From the NCBI RefSeq assembly GCF_014204325.1, contig NZ_JACHKT010000010.1, positions 62,001 to 126,000 on the forward strand: a stretch of 64,000 bases of DNA, given 5' to 3'. The translations under genes and the position numbers were made by a program. Source of the stretch: Arcicella rosea. GTDB taxonomy: Bacteria; Bacteroidota; Bacteroidia; Cytophagales; Spirosomataceae. The notes under the pieces are model-generated. The model searched no databases, was not told the DNA's origin, and saw nothing but the letters and a program-made list of their open reading frames with translations. Positions 45,351-53,774 of the stretch are shown here, piece by piece (the stretch's first letter is position 1; each line of letters starts with the position of its first letter).

Positions 45351-46076
45351 ATGTATCAAATCTTCAAAAAAGAAGTAAATACTTTCCTTAGTTCTATTGT
45401 TGGTTATATTGTTATCGGTGTTTTTTTTACCGCAACAGGATTGTTCGTATGGTTTTTTAAAGATAATATTCTTGATTATGGCTTTGCAGATTTATCTTCA
45501 TTCTTTCAAATTGCTCCTTTTATTTTCTTGTTTTTGATTCCCGCTACTACGATGCGGGCTTTTGCCGAGGAAGTAAAATCTGGCACGATTGAATTACTCT
45601 TTACCAAACCGCTTTCAACTTGGCAAATCATTTTAGGCAAATACTTTGCAAGTTGTTACTTGGTTTTTCTAGCACTTTTACCTACTACTTTATACTATTA
45701 TTCGGTCTATCAACTAGGTAATCCGCAAGGAAATATAGATTCTGCCGCAGTGCTTAGTTCGTATTTGGGTTTATTCTTTTTGGCTTGTGTTTTTGCAGCA
45801 ATTGGTATATTTACTTCTTCTTTGACCGATAACCAAGTAACAGCATTTATCTTAGCATTTACACTTTGTCTTATTCTTTACTATGGAATTGGTCAATTAG
45901 CTCAATTACCTCTCTTGGGCGACTTTGCATATATTTTTGCACAAATTGGTTTAGATTACCAATATGATGCACTCGGTAGAGGTTTGATTGATTCCAGAAA
46001 TGTTATTTATTTTATCTCAGTCATTTTCTTAGCTCTTTGGGGAACGAAGTTGAAATTATCAACGATTAGACTTTAA
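45351..46076 (+). CDS. gldF: Gliding-motility ABC transporter permease GldF
   Basis: A 241-residue ABC-2 type permease with six hydrophobic segments. It starts MYQIFKKEVNTFLSS, contains the characteristic TMRAFAEEVKSGTIELLFTKPLS motif after helix 2 (about 68-90) and ends KLKLSTIRL. GldF works with GldG and the ATPase GldA in gliding of Flavobacterium; some gliders lack the complex. gldG normally follows directly, but here a repeat region and a DUF4286 gene follow. Confidence 0.85.
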   Translation: MYQIFKKEVNTFLSSIVGYIVIGVFFTATGLFVWFFKDNILDYGFADLSSFFQIAPFIFLFLIPATTMRAFAEEVKSGTIELLFTKPLSTWQIILGKYFASCYLVFLALLPTTLYYYSVYQLGNPQGNIDSAAVLSSYLGLFFLACVFAAIGIFTSSLTDNQVTAFILAFTLCLILYYGIGQLAQLPLLGDFAYIFAQIGLDYQYDALGRGLIDSRNVIYFISVIFLALWGTKLKLSTIRL

Positions 46077-46215
46077 GATACAAGAAACAAGAAGCAAGAT
46101 TTTAGAGTTAAGACTTGAGGATTTTGAGACTTGAGGACTTAAAGATTAAAGATGCAAGAAACAAGATTTTAGAATCAAGACTTGAGAATTACAAAATTTA
46201 AAGATTTTAGTTACA
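46077..46215. repeat. CAAGAAGCAAGA / ACTTGAGGA word-repeat region
   Basis: Immediately after gldF, imperfect copies of ACAAGAAACAAGAAGCAAGATTTTAG-type words (first half up to 20 nt: ACAAGAAACAAGAAGCAAGA) alternate with GACTTGAGGA words up to about 46215. Only one orientation is clear here. The same words occur at 15177-15275 and 57511-57605. No gene is visible in the 228-nt gap. Confidence 0.6.
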
Positions 46216-46304
46216 AGATTTTAGGAGTGAACTATTTGATATAAATATCCTAAGAGGATAAAACCACAACTCACTAAATCACTCATTCACAACTATTCAA
46301 CCTT

Positions 46305-46610
46305 ATGTTATTTCACAATATTACTTACAATATCGACGTCAATTCAGAACAGGATTTTTTGGATTGGATGAGAAGTACGCATGTCCCAAATGTAATGATG
46401 ACTGGATTTCCGAAAAGCTTCAAAATTTTGAAGTTATTAACGGAAATTGATAACGGTGGTGTTACGTATTCGTTTCAATATTTTTTCGACAGTATCGAAG
46501 GCTTTGAAGTTTTTGAAAATGATTATTTAGACGATTTGAACGATGCTGTCGATAAACGCTATCGAGGCAAATACGTTTTCTTCCCAAGTTTACTTCAAGA
46601 TATTTCTTAG
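46305..46610 (+). CDS. DUF4286 family protein
   Basis: A small soluble protein of 101 residues with the DUF4286 core: ITYNIDVNSEQDFLDWM, HVPNVMMTGF, and YSFQYFFDS, ending in a short C-terminal helix and FFPSLLQ. The fold resembles a ferredoxin-like dimeric alpha/beta barrel. Function is unknown. It lies 33 nt before the next gene, so the two may be co-transcribed. Confidence 0.8.
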   Translation: MLFHNITYNIDVNSEQDFLDWMRSTHVPNVMMTGFPKSFKILKLLTEIDNGGVTYSFQYFFDSIEGFEVFENDYLDDLNDAVDKRYRGKYVFFPSLLQDIS

Positions 46611-46643
46611 TTTGTATGCTTAAAACCTCTAAAAACCTAAACG

Positions 46644-47519
46644 ATGAAAACATTATTACTCTTATTGACACTTCTTTCAGCCTGTTTTACTGTAAATGCA
46701 CAAGATTTTTACAAAGCTGATAGCACAAAAACTACTCCTAATTTATACATCATTCGCTTGAAAGATGGAACTCAATTGATAGGCAGAATTATTGAACAAA
46801 ACACTGTTCAAAGTAAAATTCAAACGGATAATTTGGGTTTAGTCACAGTTGATGTTGCTCAGATTTTAAGTGTTGAATTCTACGATAAAAACAAACCTAC
46901 AAGTAATAAGCCTTATTATCCCAACCGTTTTGCAAATCGACTTCTTGTTGCTCCTACTGGTTTTGCTATGGAAAAAGAAGCTATAGAATATCATAATATT
47001 CTGTTCTATTACAGCGAATTTGCAGCAGCTTTAGGCGAAAGATTAAGTTTGGGTTTTGGTTTTTTTACCGTTATTCCTACGCAATTCTATTCCATAAAAG
47101 CCAAAGTAAATATCATTTCAAAGGAAAGATTCAATTTCTCAGTCACAGGAAATCACATGGGTGGAAAAGAAATTGGAAGTACTTCTATCATTATTCCATC
47201 ATTTAGTTTTGGCAAAAAAGAAAGCTTTTTTAATGTCAGTCCTGTTTTCTTCACAGAAGATACTAATGGTGGTTTCGGACTATCATTAGGATACATGAAA
47301 AAAGCCTCGCCTAATCTTACTTTTTTTACCGAAAATTTCTTTGCACTGGGTAACGGATTAAGTGTTGAAGACGGCTTTGTCTTTTCAGCTGGCTTGCGTT
47401 TTGATAGACCAAGACATGCTTTTGATATAAACATTCTTGTTCCTACAGGTCTCTCTGACAATGATAATAATATCTATTTATTCCCGAGTGTAGGCTACCA
47501 TTTAAAACTGAGTAAATAA
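46644..47519 (+). CDS. Secreted protein with probable outer-membrane barrel, function unknown
   Basis: A 291-residue protein with a signal peptide (1-19, FTVNAQ). A short N-terminal domain (about 33-78) has IRLKDGTQLIGRIIEQNTVQ, resembling small SH3-like/Sm-like barrels. The rest (about 95-291) has repeated amphipathic strands rich in Gly, Phe and Tyr, and the chain ends GYHLKLSK. I do not recognise a named family. It lies between DUF4286 and the Gfo/Idh/MocA gene on the same strand. Confidence 0.65.
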   Translation: MKTLLLLLTLLSACFTVNAQDFYKADSTKTTPNLYIIRLKDGTQLIGRIIEQNTVQSKIQTDNLGLVTVDVAQILSVEFYDKNKPTSNKPYYPNRFANRLLVAPTGFAMEKEAIEYHNILFYYSEFAAALGERLSLGFGFFTVIPTQFYSIKAKVNIISKERFNFSVTGNHMGGKEIGSTSIIIPSFSFGKKESFFNVSPVFFTEDTNGGFGLSLGYMKKASPNLTFFTENFFALGNGLSVEDGFVFSAGLRFDRPRHAFDINILVPTGLSDNDNNIYLFPSVGYHLKLSK

Positions 47520-47605
47520 TACTATTTTATCGTTAAATCAGGATAATTCTTTGAGAGAATAAAGCTAATTTGTGTCATTATTCTCAAACAAAATCCAATT
47601 TAATT

Positions 47606-49075
47606 ATGTCAGATACTAAACAACAAAACTCAAGACGGGATTTCCTCAAAACGGGTTCATTGGCCTTGGGTAGTTTTTTTATTGTACCTCGCCATGTACT
47701 TGGCAAAGGCTTTATTGCTCCAAGTGACAAGCTCAATATCGCAGCCATTGGTGCGGGAGGTAAAGGCACTTCAGATATTATCAATGCTTATAATAACGGA
47801 ACTTCTAATGTAGTTGCTCTATGTGATGTAGATTTTGCAAGAACTAAAACTGCTTTTGATAAATTCCCCAATGCAAAAAAATACCGTGATTTCAGAGTAA
47901 TGTTAGATGAAATGCGTTCGGATATTGATGCAGTAACGATTTCTACTCCCGATCATTTCCATGCCTATGCAGCAATGCAATGTATGCAAATGGGGAAACA
48001 TGTATATGTTCAAAAACCTTTGACACATAATATCGCTGAGGCACGATTGCTAACAAATGCTGCTAGAAAATATAAAGTAGTTACACAAATGGGTAATCAG
48101 GGTTCTTCAAATCCAGCACAAAATGTTGCTGTTAAATGGTTTGAAGAAGGAAAAATCGGTAATGTTCATACTGTAAATATCTGGACAAACCGCCCAGTTT
48201 GGCCTCAAGGAATTCCTGTTCCTACCGACAAACCACCTTTAGTAGAATCAATGTCTCCAAAAGATTGGGATACTTGGGTTGGGCCTGCACAGTGGGTAGA
48301 TTATCATCCGCTTTATCACCCATTCAAATGGCGTGGTTGGTGGAATTTTGGTACTGGTGCTTTGGGCGATATTGGTTGTCATACAATCGACTCTGCTTTC
48401 AGAATCCTTGGATTAGGTTATCCTACAGAAGTAGAATGTAGTGTTGGTGCAGTATTCATCAAAGATTGGACGCCTGAATATATTCCTGAAGGTTGTCCGC
48501 CATCATCGCACGTGGAGATTAAATTCCCTGCTACCAAAAAGAATAAATCACCGATGAAAATGATTTGGATGGATGGAGGTATCAGACCAATGCACCCAGA
48601 TTTAATTCCAGCCAATGAAGCCATCAGTAACGATGGTGGAGCAAATGGTATTATTCTGACGGGAACAAAAGGCATCATGACTATCGGCATGTACGGAAAC
48701 GACCCTAAAATTTACTTGAATTCAGGTGAAAGAATTGAAATGCCAAAAACTACTACTGAAGTAAAATCTTTACCAGAATATGGTCATCAAGTTAGTTGGA
48801 CAGAAGCTTGTAAAGCGGGTTACGACAGTAAAGCACATAAAGCATTGACTTCTTCATTCGATTATTCTGGTCCACTGACTGAAACAGTTTTAATGGGTAA
48901 CTTAGCCATCCGTAGTTATATGCTTCGTAAAAAGAATGAAAGAGGTAATTTTGATTTCTACGGAAGAAATAAATTGATTTGGAATGGTGCAGATATGAAG
49001 ATTACGAATTTAGAAGATGCAAACCAATTCGTTGGTCGTGAATATCGTCAAGGTTGGAAAATTGCAGATTTATAA
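47606..49075 (+). CDS. Tat-exported Gfo/Idh/MocA-family oxidoreductase
   Basis: From the ATG at 47606 this has 489 residues. The N-terminus carries a twin-Arg signal (SRRDFLKTGSLALGSFF). The NAD(P)-binding Rossmann domain follows (about 45-165, AIGAGGKGTSD, then STPDHFHAYA and the EKP-like VQKPLTHN). The C-terminal substrate domain contains GALGDIGCHTIDSAF (about 250-264). Such periplasmic Bacteroidota proteins act on sugars or inositol-like compounds, some as glycoside hydrolases (GH109-like) rather than dehydrogenases. The substrate is unknown. It is a single gene ending in a strong terminator; an upstream ATG at 47570 is less likely. Confidence 0.9.
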   Translation: MSDTKQQNSRRDFLKTGSLALGSFFIVPRHVLGKGFIAPSDKLNIAAIGAGGKGTSDIINAYNNGTSNVVALCDVDFARTKTAFDKFPNAKKYRDFRVMLDEMRSDIDAVTISTPDHFHAYAAMQCMQMGKHVYVQKPLTHNIAEARLLTNAARKYKVVTQMGNQGSSNPAQNVAVKWFEEGKIGNVHTVNIWTNRPVWPQGIPVPTDKPPLVESMSPKDWDTWVGPAQWVDYHPLYHPFKWRGWWNFGTGALGDIGCHTIDSAFRILGLGYPTEVECSVGAVFIKDWTPEYIPEGCPPSSHVEIKFPATKKNKSPMKMIWMDGGIRPMHPDLIPANEAISNDGGANGIILTGTKGIMTIGMYGNDPKIYLNSGERIEMPKTTTEVKSLPEYGHQVSWTEACKAGYDSKAHKALTSSFDYSGPLTETVLMGNLAIRSYMLRKKNERGNFDFYGRNKLIWNGADMKITNLEDANQFVGREYRQGWKIADL

Positions 49076-49088
49076 TTTCCCAGTTCTT

Positions 49089-49130
49089 AAAATCAAAAAG
49101 ACAATCCAATTGGGTTGTCTTTTTGATTTT
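49089..49130. terminator. Bidirectional terminator
   Basis: A 19-bp stem (AAAATCAAAAAGACAATCC on the left arm, one G-U pair, AATT loop) lies between the convergent Gfo/Idh/MocA and M28 genes. Confidence 0.9.
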
Positions 49131-49144
49131 AAGAAGAATCATCA

Positions 49145-50428
49145 TTAATCTACTTCCGCCTTATTTACTCTTTTTGGAGTAGCCTTGCCATCAACCATCG
49201 ACTTCGCTCCTACTGCTATGGCACGAATCATGTTGGTCATGTGTTTCATATCAAGACTTTCAAATTCATCATCTACTGAATGATATAATTTATCAATATC
49301 AATTTGATCTGAAGAAATAGAATGTGCAGGTACGCCCAATCTAGCCAATGTAGCATTGTCTGAACGGTAAAATAAATTCTGTTCAGTGTAAGGGTCTGGA
49401 TGAAAACTATAAGGACTTCCTTTTACGGCTTCTTGCAAAATTGTTCCAAAATCAGAGCGTTCAAAACCTGTAATAAAAGCTGAATTTGCTCCAAATTTAG
49501 AAGCCTTACCAATCATTTCAATGTTGAACATCGCTACAATTTCATCAGGATTCAATTGTTTTGAAAAATATTGTGAACCATAACCACCAATTTCTTCCGC
49601 AGTAAAGCATACAAAAATCAAAGTACGTTCTGGTTTCCCTTGCTTTTTGAAGTAATCTGCTAAAGCAACAACTGCCGTTGTTCCAGAGGCATCGTCATCG
49701 GCACCATTAGCAATTGAATCACCTTCAACGGCCTTTTGATAGCCAAGATGATCGTAATGTCCTGAGAAAACTACATATTCATTCGCTCTTTTTCCAGGAA
49801 TTACTCCTGCAACATTCGCTAATGGAAGCGTCTCTACTTTATTAGTCAACTCAGCTTTGATGTCATTTACTTGTACCGAATCGGCTAAAATAAAGAGTTG
49901 CGATTCCCCTTTTCCAAGACTTTCCTTCATCGAACTGCTATTAAAACGACGGTGATAATTTGCAAATGTTTTCTGATGCTTAGGATTTACCAGTACCACA
50001 GCATCTACTTTCTTGCTTAAAATCTCGCCAAAAGCCTTTCTATAATTAGCATTTTCGCCAATATAAAATACTTGTTTCGGGCTAGTCCAAGCAATGCTTT
50101 CGTGACCAGTCATAAAGAAATACTTGTCTTTACCAATTTCAGTATCGTTTAACACAACAGTAGATTGCTCTGGTTTGAGCGAATACATACTAAATTTTTG
50201 TTCGAAAGAATTCAATCCAGTTAAAGGTTTTAATCCGATTCTTTTGAACTCAGCTTGTAAGAAAATAGAAGCCTTTTCAATACCAGGTGTAAAAGTTCTT
50301 CTACCCATCATGTCATCAGCACTCAAAGTCTTAACAATTCTTTCTACTTCTGTCTGTTTGATGCTTGATTGTGCGAATCCATAATGAGAAACCATTAGCG
50401 ATAAAATCAATGTAATTACTCTTTTCAT
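49145..50428 (-). CDS. Secreted M28-family zinc aminopeptidase
   Basis: From the ATG at 50428 this 427-residue exported peptidase has a signal peptide (1-20, YGFAQ), a PA-type insert (about 115-215) and the M28 catalytic core. Zinc ligands and catalytic residues are seen at H224 or H227 (SGHYDHLG), D244/D245 (NGADDDASG), E278/E279 (TAEEIGG), the NIEMIGK acidic residue and H near LYHSVDD. It would cleave N-terminal residues from peptides in the periplasm. A longer frame to 50497 lacks a signal peptide at its start, so I rejected it. Confidence 0.9.
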   Translation of the reverse strand: MKRVITLILSLMVSHYGFAQSSIKQTEVERIVKTLSADDMMGRRTFTPGIEKASIFLQAEFKRIGLKPLTGLNSFEQKFSMYSLKPEQSTVVLNDTEIGKDKYFFMTGHESIAWTSPKQVFYIGENANYRKAFGEILSKKVDAVVLVNPKHQKTFANYHRRFNSSSMKESLGKGESQLFILADSVQVNDIKAELTNKVETLPLANVAGVIPGKRANEYVVFSGHYDHLGYQKAVEGDSIANGADDDASGTTAVVALADYFKKQGKPERTLIFVCFTAEEIGGYGSQYFSKQLNPDEIVAMFNIEMIGKASKFGANSAFITGFERSDFGTILQEAVKGSPYSFHPDPYTEQNLFYRSDNATLARLGVPAHSISSDQIDIDKLYHSVDDEFESLDMKHMTNMIRAIAVGAKSMVDGKATPKRVNKAEVD

Positions 50429-50577
50429 ATTTGCATTTTTTCTTACAAAAATAGCCGAATCCATTTTCAAATAATGTGATTCAATTATTAATTTCAAAAA
50501 ATTAGCTGAACGGCATCTATCAAAAACAAAAGCTTTTTAAATAGGTCAATGGTGAGATAAAATTTTCTGATTTTTTG

Positions 50578-50810
50578 TCGCTGCATCGTGCAGGAAGGAA
50601 ATATCACTCAATAATTCGTCGCTCCAAATCGGAGCAAAGAAATATCACTCGTAAATGCGTCGCTCCAATTCGGAGCAAGCATATATCACTCGTAAATGCG
50701 TCGCTCCAATTCGGAGCAAGCATATATCACTCGTAAATGCGTCGCTCCAACTTGGAGCAAGCAAATATCACTTGTAAATTTGTCACTCCAACTTGGAGGA
50801 AGAAAATTTC
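50578..50810. repeat. 41-bp tandem repeat array, each unit with a small hairpin
   Basis: Six units start at 50578, 50618, 50659, 50700, 50741 and 50782 (period 40-41 bp). Each unit has a 5-7 bp hairpin such as GCTCC-AATTC-GGAGC followed by AAGCATATATCACTCGTAAA. The first unit has CTGCA-TCG-TGCAG instead, a paired change that keeps the stem. The last two units have CTCCAACTTGGAG. The array and the lepB terminator are all I see in the 465-nt gap between lepB and the M28 gene. Confidence 0.9.
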
Positions 50811-50829
50811 CCCTATTACTTACTAAAAA

Positions 50830-50872
50830 AATCGGGCTAAGTAAATGTTGATAGCATTTACTTAGCCCGATT
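50830..50872 (-). terminator. Terminator of lepB
   Basis: A perfect 18-bp stem (AATCGGGCTAAGTAAATG and complement, 7-nt loop) is followed on the minus strand by a U-run. It lies 21 nt past the lepB stop and ends the dapB/lepB transcript. Confidence 0.9.
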
Positions 50873-50893
50873 AAAATTTGAAGCGTTTATTCT

Positions 50894-52099
50894 TTAGTCA
50901 ACAAATCTAAAAATTCTATTCCAACGAATTTTACTCAAGAAGTTTTTATTAGGATCTAAAGACATCCAAATAAATACTGCTTTTCCAACAATGTGGTCAG
51001 CAGGAACAAAACCCCAATAACGAGAATCCGCTGAATGATGGCGGTTATCGCCCATCATAAAGTAATAATCTTGTTTGAAAGTATAAGAAGTAATCGTTTT
51101 GCCATCAACCATAATTCTATGTCCATCGATGACAACATTTTGATTTCCTTCGTAATACTTAATGATGTATTTGTATTTATCTACATTGCCTGAATCCAAC
51201 TTGATTGTCAAACCTTTATTAGGAATCAGTAATGGCCCGTAATTATCTCTATTCCAAGCGTATGAATACGAAGTTCCAAACATTGGTGTGTCACCATCAT
51301 CGTTAGTATTACCCTCTTGTCCATCTTGTATACCTTTTGGCATAAAGACTTTTTTAATATCTTGTACCCAAACTTTCTTTTTCAACTCGTCGATATTATC
51401 CTGAGAGGTATTAATAATGTACCTAAAGCTACTCTTTGTAGAATCAAGACTACGAATTTCATCATCACCCATGGGTAATGTTATATTATCATTAGGTCCA
51501 CCTGTCGCATCAAAACCATTGGTAATGCCCATTTCTTCAAAGGTAGCTATTTCTTGTTCGCCCAAGGTTTGCAAATCTTGTTTGGCATATAGCAAATACT
51601 TATGCTGCATCTTTACAGGATTTTCCATTGGTTTTCCGTCGATATACACCTGCGTATCACGAATTTCCAACGTTTTCCCCGGCGTTCCAATACAACGTTT
51701 GATGTAGTAAGTTCTTAAATCAACTGGAGCATCACCATCTGGCGTATAATTTGGCACATTGAATACAACCGCATCGCCTTGTTTTACCTCTGAAAAACCT
51801 GGTAAACGTTTGATAGGTAAATCTAACCAACGCAAATAAGAAGGAATATCTGTTCCCCAAATTTTTTGGTGAGTAAGTGGTACTTGAAGAGGCGTTTTGG
51901 GAGTTCTAACCCCATAATGTAATTTACTTACAAAAAGGAAATCGCCAACCATCAATGAGCTTTCCATTGAAGGCGTTGGAATGGTATAAGCTTCAAAGAA
52001 GAAGAAACGTATTAAAGTTGCCGCTACTACCGCAAATACTACAGAATCAATCCATTCACGGAAAGGTGATTTTTGTTTAGGTTGTTTTTTTTCTGACAT
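50894..52099 (-). CDS. lepB: Signal peptidase I
   Basis: This membrane-anchored serine/lysine protease removes Sec and Tat signal peptides. The 401-residue chain has an N-terminal membrane helix (about 18-36), the nucleophile S44 in PTPSMESSLM, and the general base K134 in YYIKRCIGTPG. The box MGDNRHHSADSRYWGFVP lies near the C-terminus. About 180 residues separate the lysine box from the MGDNR box, an insertion typical of the long Bacteroidota type. It lies downstream of dapB with a repeat region in the 153-nt gap. Confidence 0.95.
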   Translation of the reverse strand: MSEKKQPKQKSPFREWIDSVVFAVVAATLIRFFFFEAYTIPTPSMESSLMVGDFLFVSKLHYGVRTPKTPLQVPLTHQKIWGTDIPSYLRWLDLPIKRLPGFSEVKQGDAVVFNVPNYTPDGDAPVDLRTYYIKRCIGTPGKTLEIRDTQVYIDGKPMENPVKMQHKYLLYAKQDLQTLGEQEIATFEEMGITNGFDATGGPNDNITLPMGDDEIRSLDSTKSSFRYIINTSQDNIDELKKKVWVQDIKKVFMPKGIQDGQEGNTNDDGDTPMFGTSYSYAWNRDNYGPLLIPNKGLTIKLDSGNVDKYKYIIKYYEGNQNVVIDGHRIMVDGKTITSYTFKQDYYFMMGDNRHHSADSRYWGFVPADHIVGKAVFIWMSLDPNKNFLSKIRWNRIFRFVD

Positions 52100-52154
52100 T
52101 TTTATATTGTTGGAAATGTTTCCAATGGTTAGTCGTAAAGTTGATAAAAGAATT

Positions 52155-52251
52155 ACAGTTTAGCTGTGAGCTGTGAGTGATGAGCTATGAGCTTTTGAAA
52201 ATCAGTAAAGGCTAAAGCTCATAGCTAAAGGCTCAAAGCTGTTAGCTTAAA
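52155..52251. repeat. AGCTGTGAGCT word-repeat with inverted arm (dapB-lepB gap)
   Basis: The left arm has TTTAGCTGTGAGCTGTGAG and TGATGAGCTATGAGCTTTT; the right arm has AAAGCTCATAGCTAAAGGCTC and AAAGCTGTTAGCTTA. It therefore folds as an imperfect hairpin, and it begins with the same TTTAGCTGTGAGCT string as the element at 44087. On the minus strand it lies between the dapB stop and the lepB start, where it could attenuate or process the shared transcript. Confidence 0.7.
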
Positions 52252-52252
52252 A

Positions 52253-52969
52253 CTACAAAGCTAACAAATCATTCATGCCAAAAACACCTTTCTTACCTAC
52301 AATCCATTCAGCTGCAACAACCGCTCCTAAAGCAAAACCTTCACGACCATGTGCTACGTGCGAGATTTCAATTTGATCAATGTCTGAAATGTATTTTACA
52401 ATATGTGTTCCGGGAACTTTGCCTTCACGAGCAGACCAAATGGCTACTTCGTTTTCAGCTGGAATTTCGTTATTAATCCATTTACTTTTTCCTTCAAGGT
52501 TTTCAATCAATCCTTCTGCAATGGTAATTGCAGTACCTGATGGAGAATCTTTCTTTTCTGTATGATGGATTTCAGTTGTTGAAACAGTATATTGTTTCTG
52601 AGGACTTATCAATTTAGCTAACATCTTGTTCAATTGAAAAAAGATATTTACGCCAATTGAATAATTAGATGACCAAAAGAAAGCTCCATTTTTTTCAATA
52701 GCAAGTGCTTCAACTTCAGGCTTATTTTCAAGCCAACCAGTTGTTCCACACACTACAGGAAAACCTTTCTTGATACAGGCTTTTACATTTTCAAAAGCAG
52801 AAGAAGGATGGCTAAATTCAATGACTGCATCTACTTGTGCAGTGGTTAATGCTTCAAAATCTTGACGATTATTAACATCAATGCGGGCAACAATAGTATG
52901 ACCTCGGTCTAAGGCAATTTTCTCAATAACCTTTCCCATTTTGCCATAACCGAGTAAAACAATATTCAT
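52253..52969 (-). CDS. dapB: 4-hydroxy-tetrahydrodipicolinate reductase
   Basis: An NAD(P)H-dependent enzyme of lysine and diaminopimelate synthesis. The 238-residue chain has the N-terminal nucleotide-binding GYGKMGKVIE (7-16), CGTTGW, the active-site segment EIHHTEKKDSPSGTA (about 149-163, with the catalytic His and substrate-binding Lys/SGT), and VAHGREGFALGAV near the end. Diaminopimelate feeds the peptidoglycan acted on by the PBP4 and MltD-like enzymes in this window. It lies 57 nt after the DUF5683 gene in the par-DUF5683-dapB-lepB block. Confidence 0.96.
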   Translation of the reverse strand: MNIVLLGYGKMGKVIEKIALDRGHTIVARIDVNNRQDFEALTTAQVDAVIEFSHPSSAFENVKACIKKGFPVVCGTTGWLENKPEVEALAIEKNGAFFWSSNYSIGVNIFFQLNKMLAKLISPQKQYTVSTTEIHHTEKKDSPSGTAITIAEGLIENLEGKSKWINNEIPAENEVAIWSAREGKVPGTHIVKYISDIDQIEISHVAHGREGFALGAVVAAEWIVGKKGVFGMNDLLAL

Positions 52970-53026
52970 AGTAATAAATTGATTGTGTAATTGAATATTT
53001 CCCGAAGGATTAATTATGTTTGATTT

Positions 53027-53656
53027 TTATTTAAAAGCAAAAGTAAGTTTAGCACCGTAAACAGCATTCATCATATCAGGACTTATGAGCGTTGGCTGAA
53101 TTTTAAATGAAATGTCGTCAGTCAAGTCAAAGGTTTTTAAATGTGCTGTTACATTCGCATCAATGATGTTGGCAACCCAAACCACGGCAATGAATAAATA
53201 TGAGCCGTCTCTGTTTCTACGATACCCATTCACAAAAGTATTGAGTTGTGAAGATGTAACTTCTCGTTGCGTTCCGCTTTCGTCTCCATAAAGTGTGATT
53301 TTAGCGCTTGACGGCGGACTTGTCACTTGAAAATTATTAATGTATTGCTGTTTGTAATATGAATATTTAGCTTGGTTGGTAATGATATAGTAAATATTCA
53401 CAGCAAAACCACCATATACTAAAGGTAATTTCCAATACTGACGATTGTAAATTTGTCCCCAACCTGGTACCATTGCCGAGCGTAACGTTGCTACTCTTGG
53501 AATGATTTTATAAGGCGTTTTTACAGAATCTTTCTTAGCGATGGTATTTGTCACGGAGTCTTTTAGACTAACAATATTACTTTCTTTCAATACCTGAGCT
53601 TGCGTAGGTAGCAAACTTCCTATGAAAAAAAATAAAGCTATAAGTAATTTCTTCAT
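53027..53656 (-). CDS. DUF5683 membrane protein
   Basis: A 209-residue protein with a signal peptide-like N-terminus (1-20, TQAQ) and the DUF5683 core MVPGWGQIYNRQYWKLPLVYGGF (about 62-84). A further hydrophobic segment follows at about 148-162. It ends KLTFAFK. The family is common in Bacteroidota and this position next to parB and dapB is conserved, but its function is unknown; an envelope role is likely. It has a candidate -7 box 23 nt upstream and is separated from parB by a terminator. Confidence 0.85.
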   Translation of the reverse strand: MKKLLIALFFFIGSLLPTQAQVLKESNIVSLKDSVTNTIAKKDSVKTPYKIIPRVATLRSAMVPGWGQIYNRQYWKLPLVYGGFAVNIYYIITNQAKYSYYKQQYINNFQVTSPPSSAKITLYGDESGTQREVTSSQLNTFVNGYRRNRDGSYLFIAVVWVANIIDANVTAHLKTFDLTDDISFKIQPTLISPDMMNAVYGAKLTFAFK

Positions 53657-53678
53657 TTTAGTTTTTTGAACTTCAACG

Positions 53679-53686
53679 CAAAATTA
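53679..53686 (-). promoter_or_regulatory. Candidate -7 box for DUF5683-dapB-lepB
   Basis: The minus strand reads TAATTTTG within GGTAATTTTGCG, 23 nt from the DUF5683 start and just downstream of the parB terminator. This suggests that the three-gene unit has its own promoter. No clear -33 element is seen. Confidence 0.35.
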
Positions 53687-53733
53687 CCGCTAATATTCCG
53701 TCTGGTGAAGGGTAATTAAGATTTTTTAAGAGA

Positions 53734-53771
53734 AAAATCCAGTCCTTTTCATGATAGAAGGACTGGATTTT
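53734..53771 (-). terminator. Terminator of parAB
   Basis: A perfect 14-bp stem AAAATCCAGTCCTT / AAGGACTGGATTTT with a 10-nt loop lies 3 nt after the parB stop, with a U-run on the minus strand. Confidence 0.9.
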
Positions 53772-53774
53772 CAA

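Noticed and set aside
44752-46076. Mobile element or genomic island around the DUF4199 genes and gldF
   Set aside because: There is no integrase, transposase, terminal repeat or tRNA attachment site, and base use by eye is like that of the neighbours.
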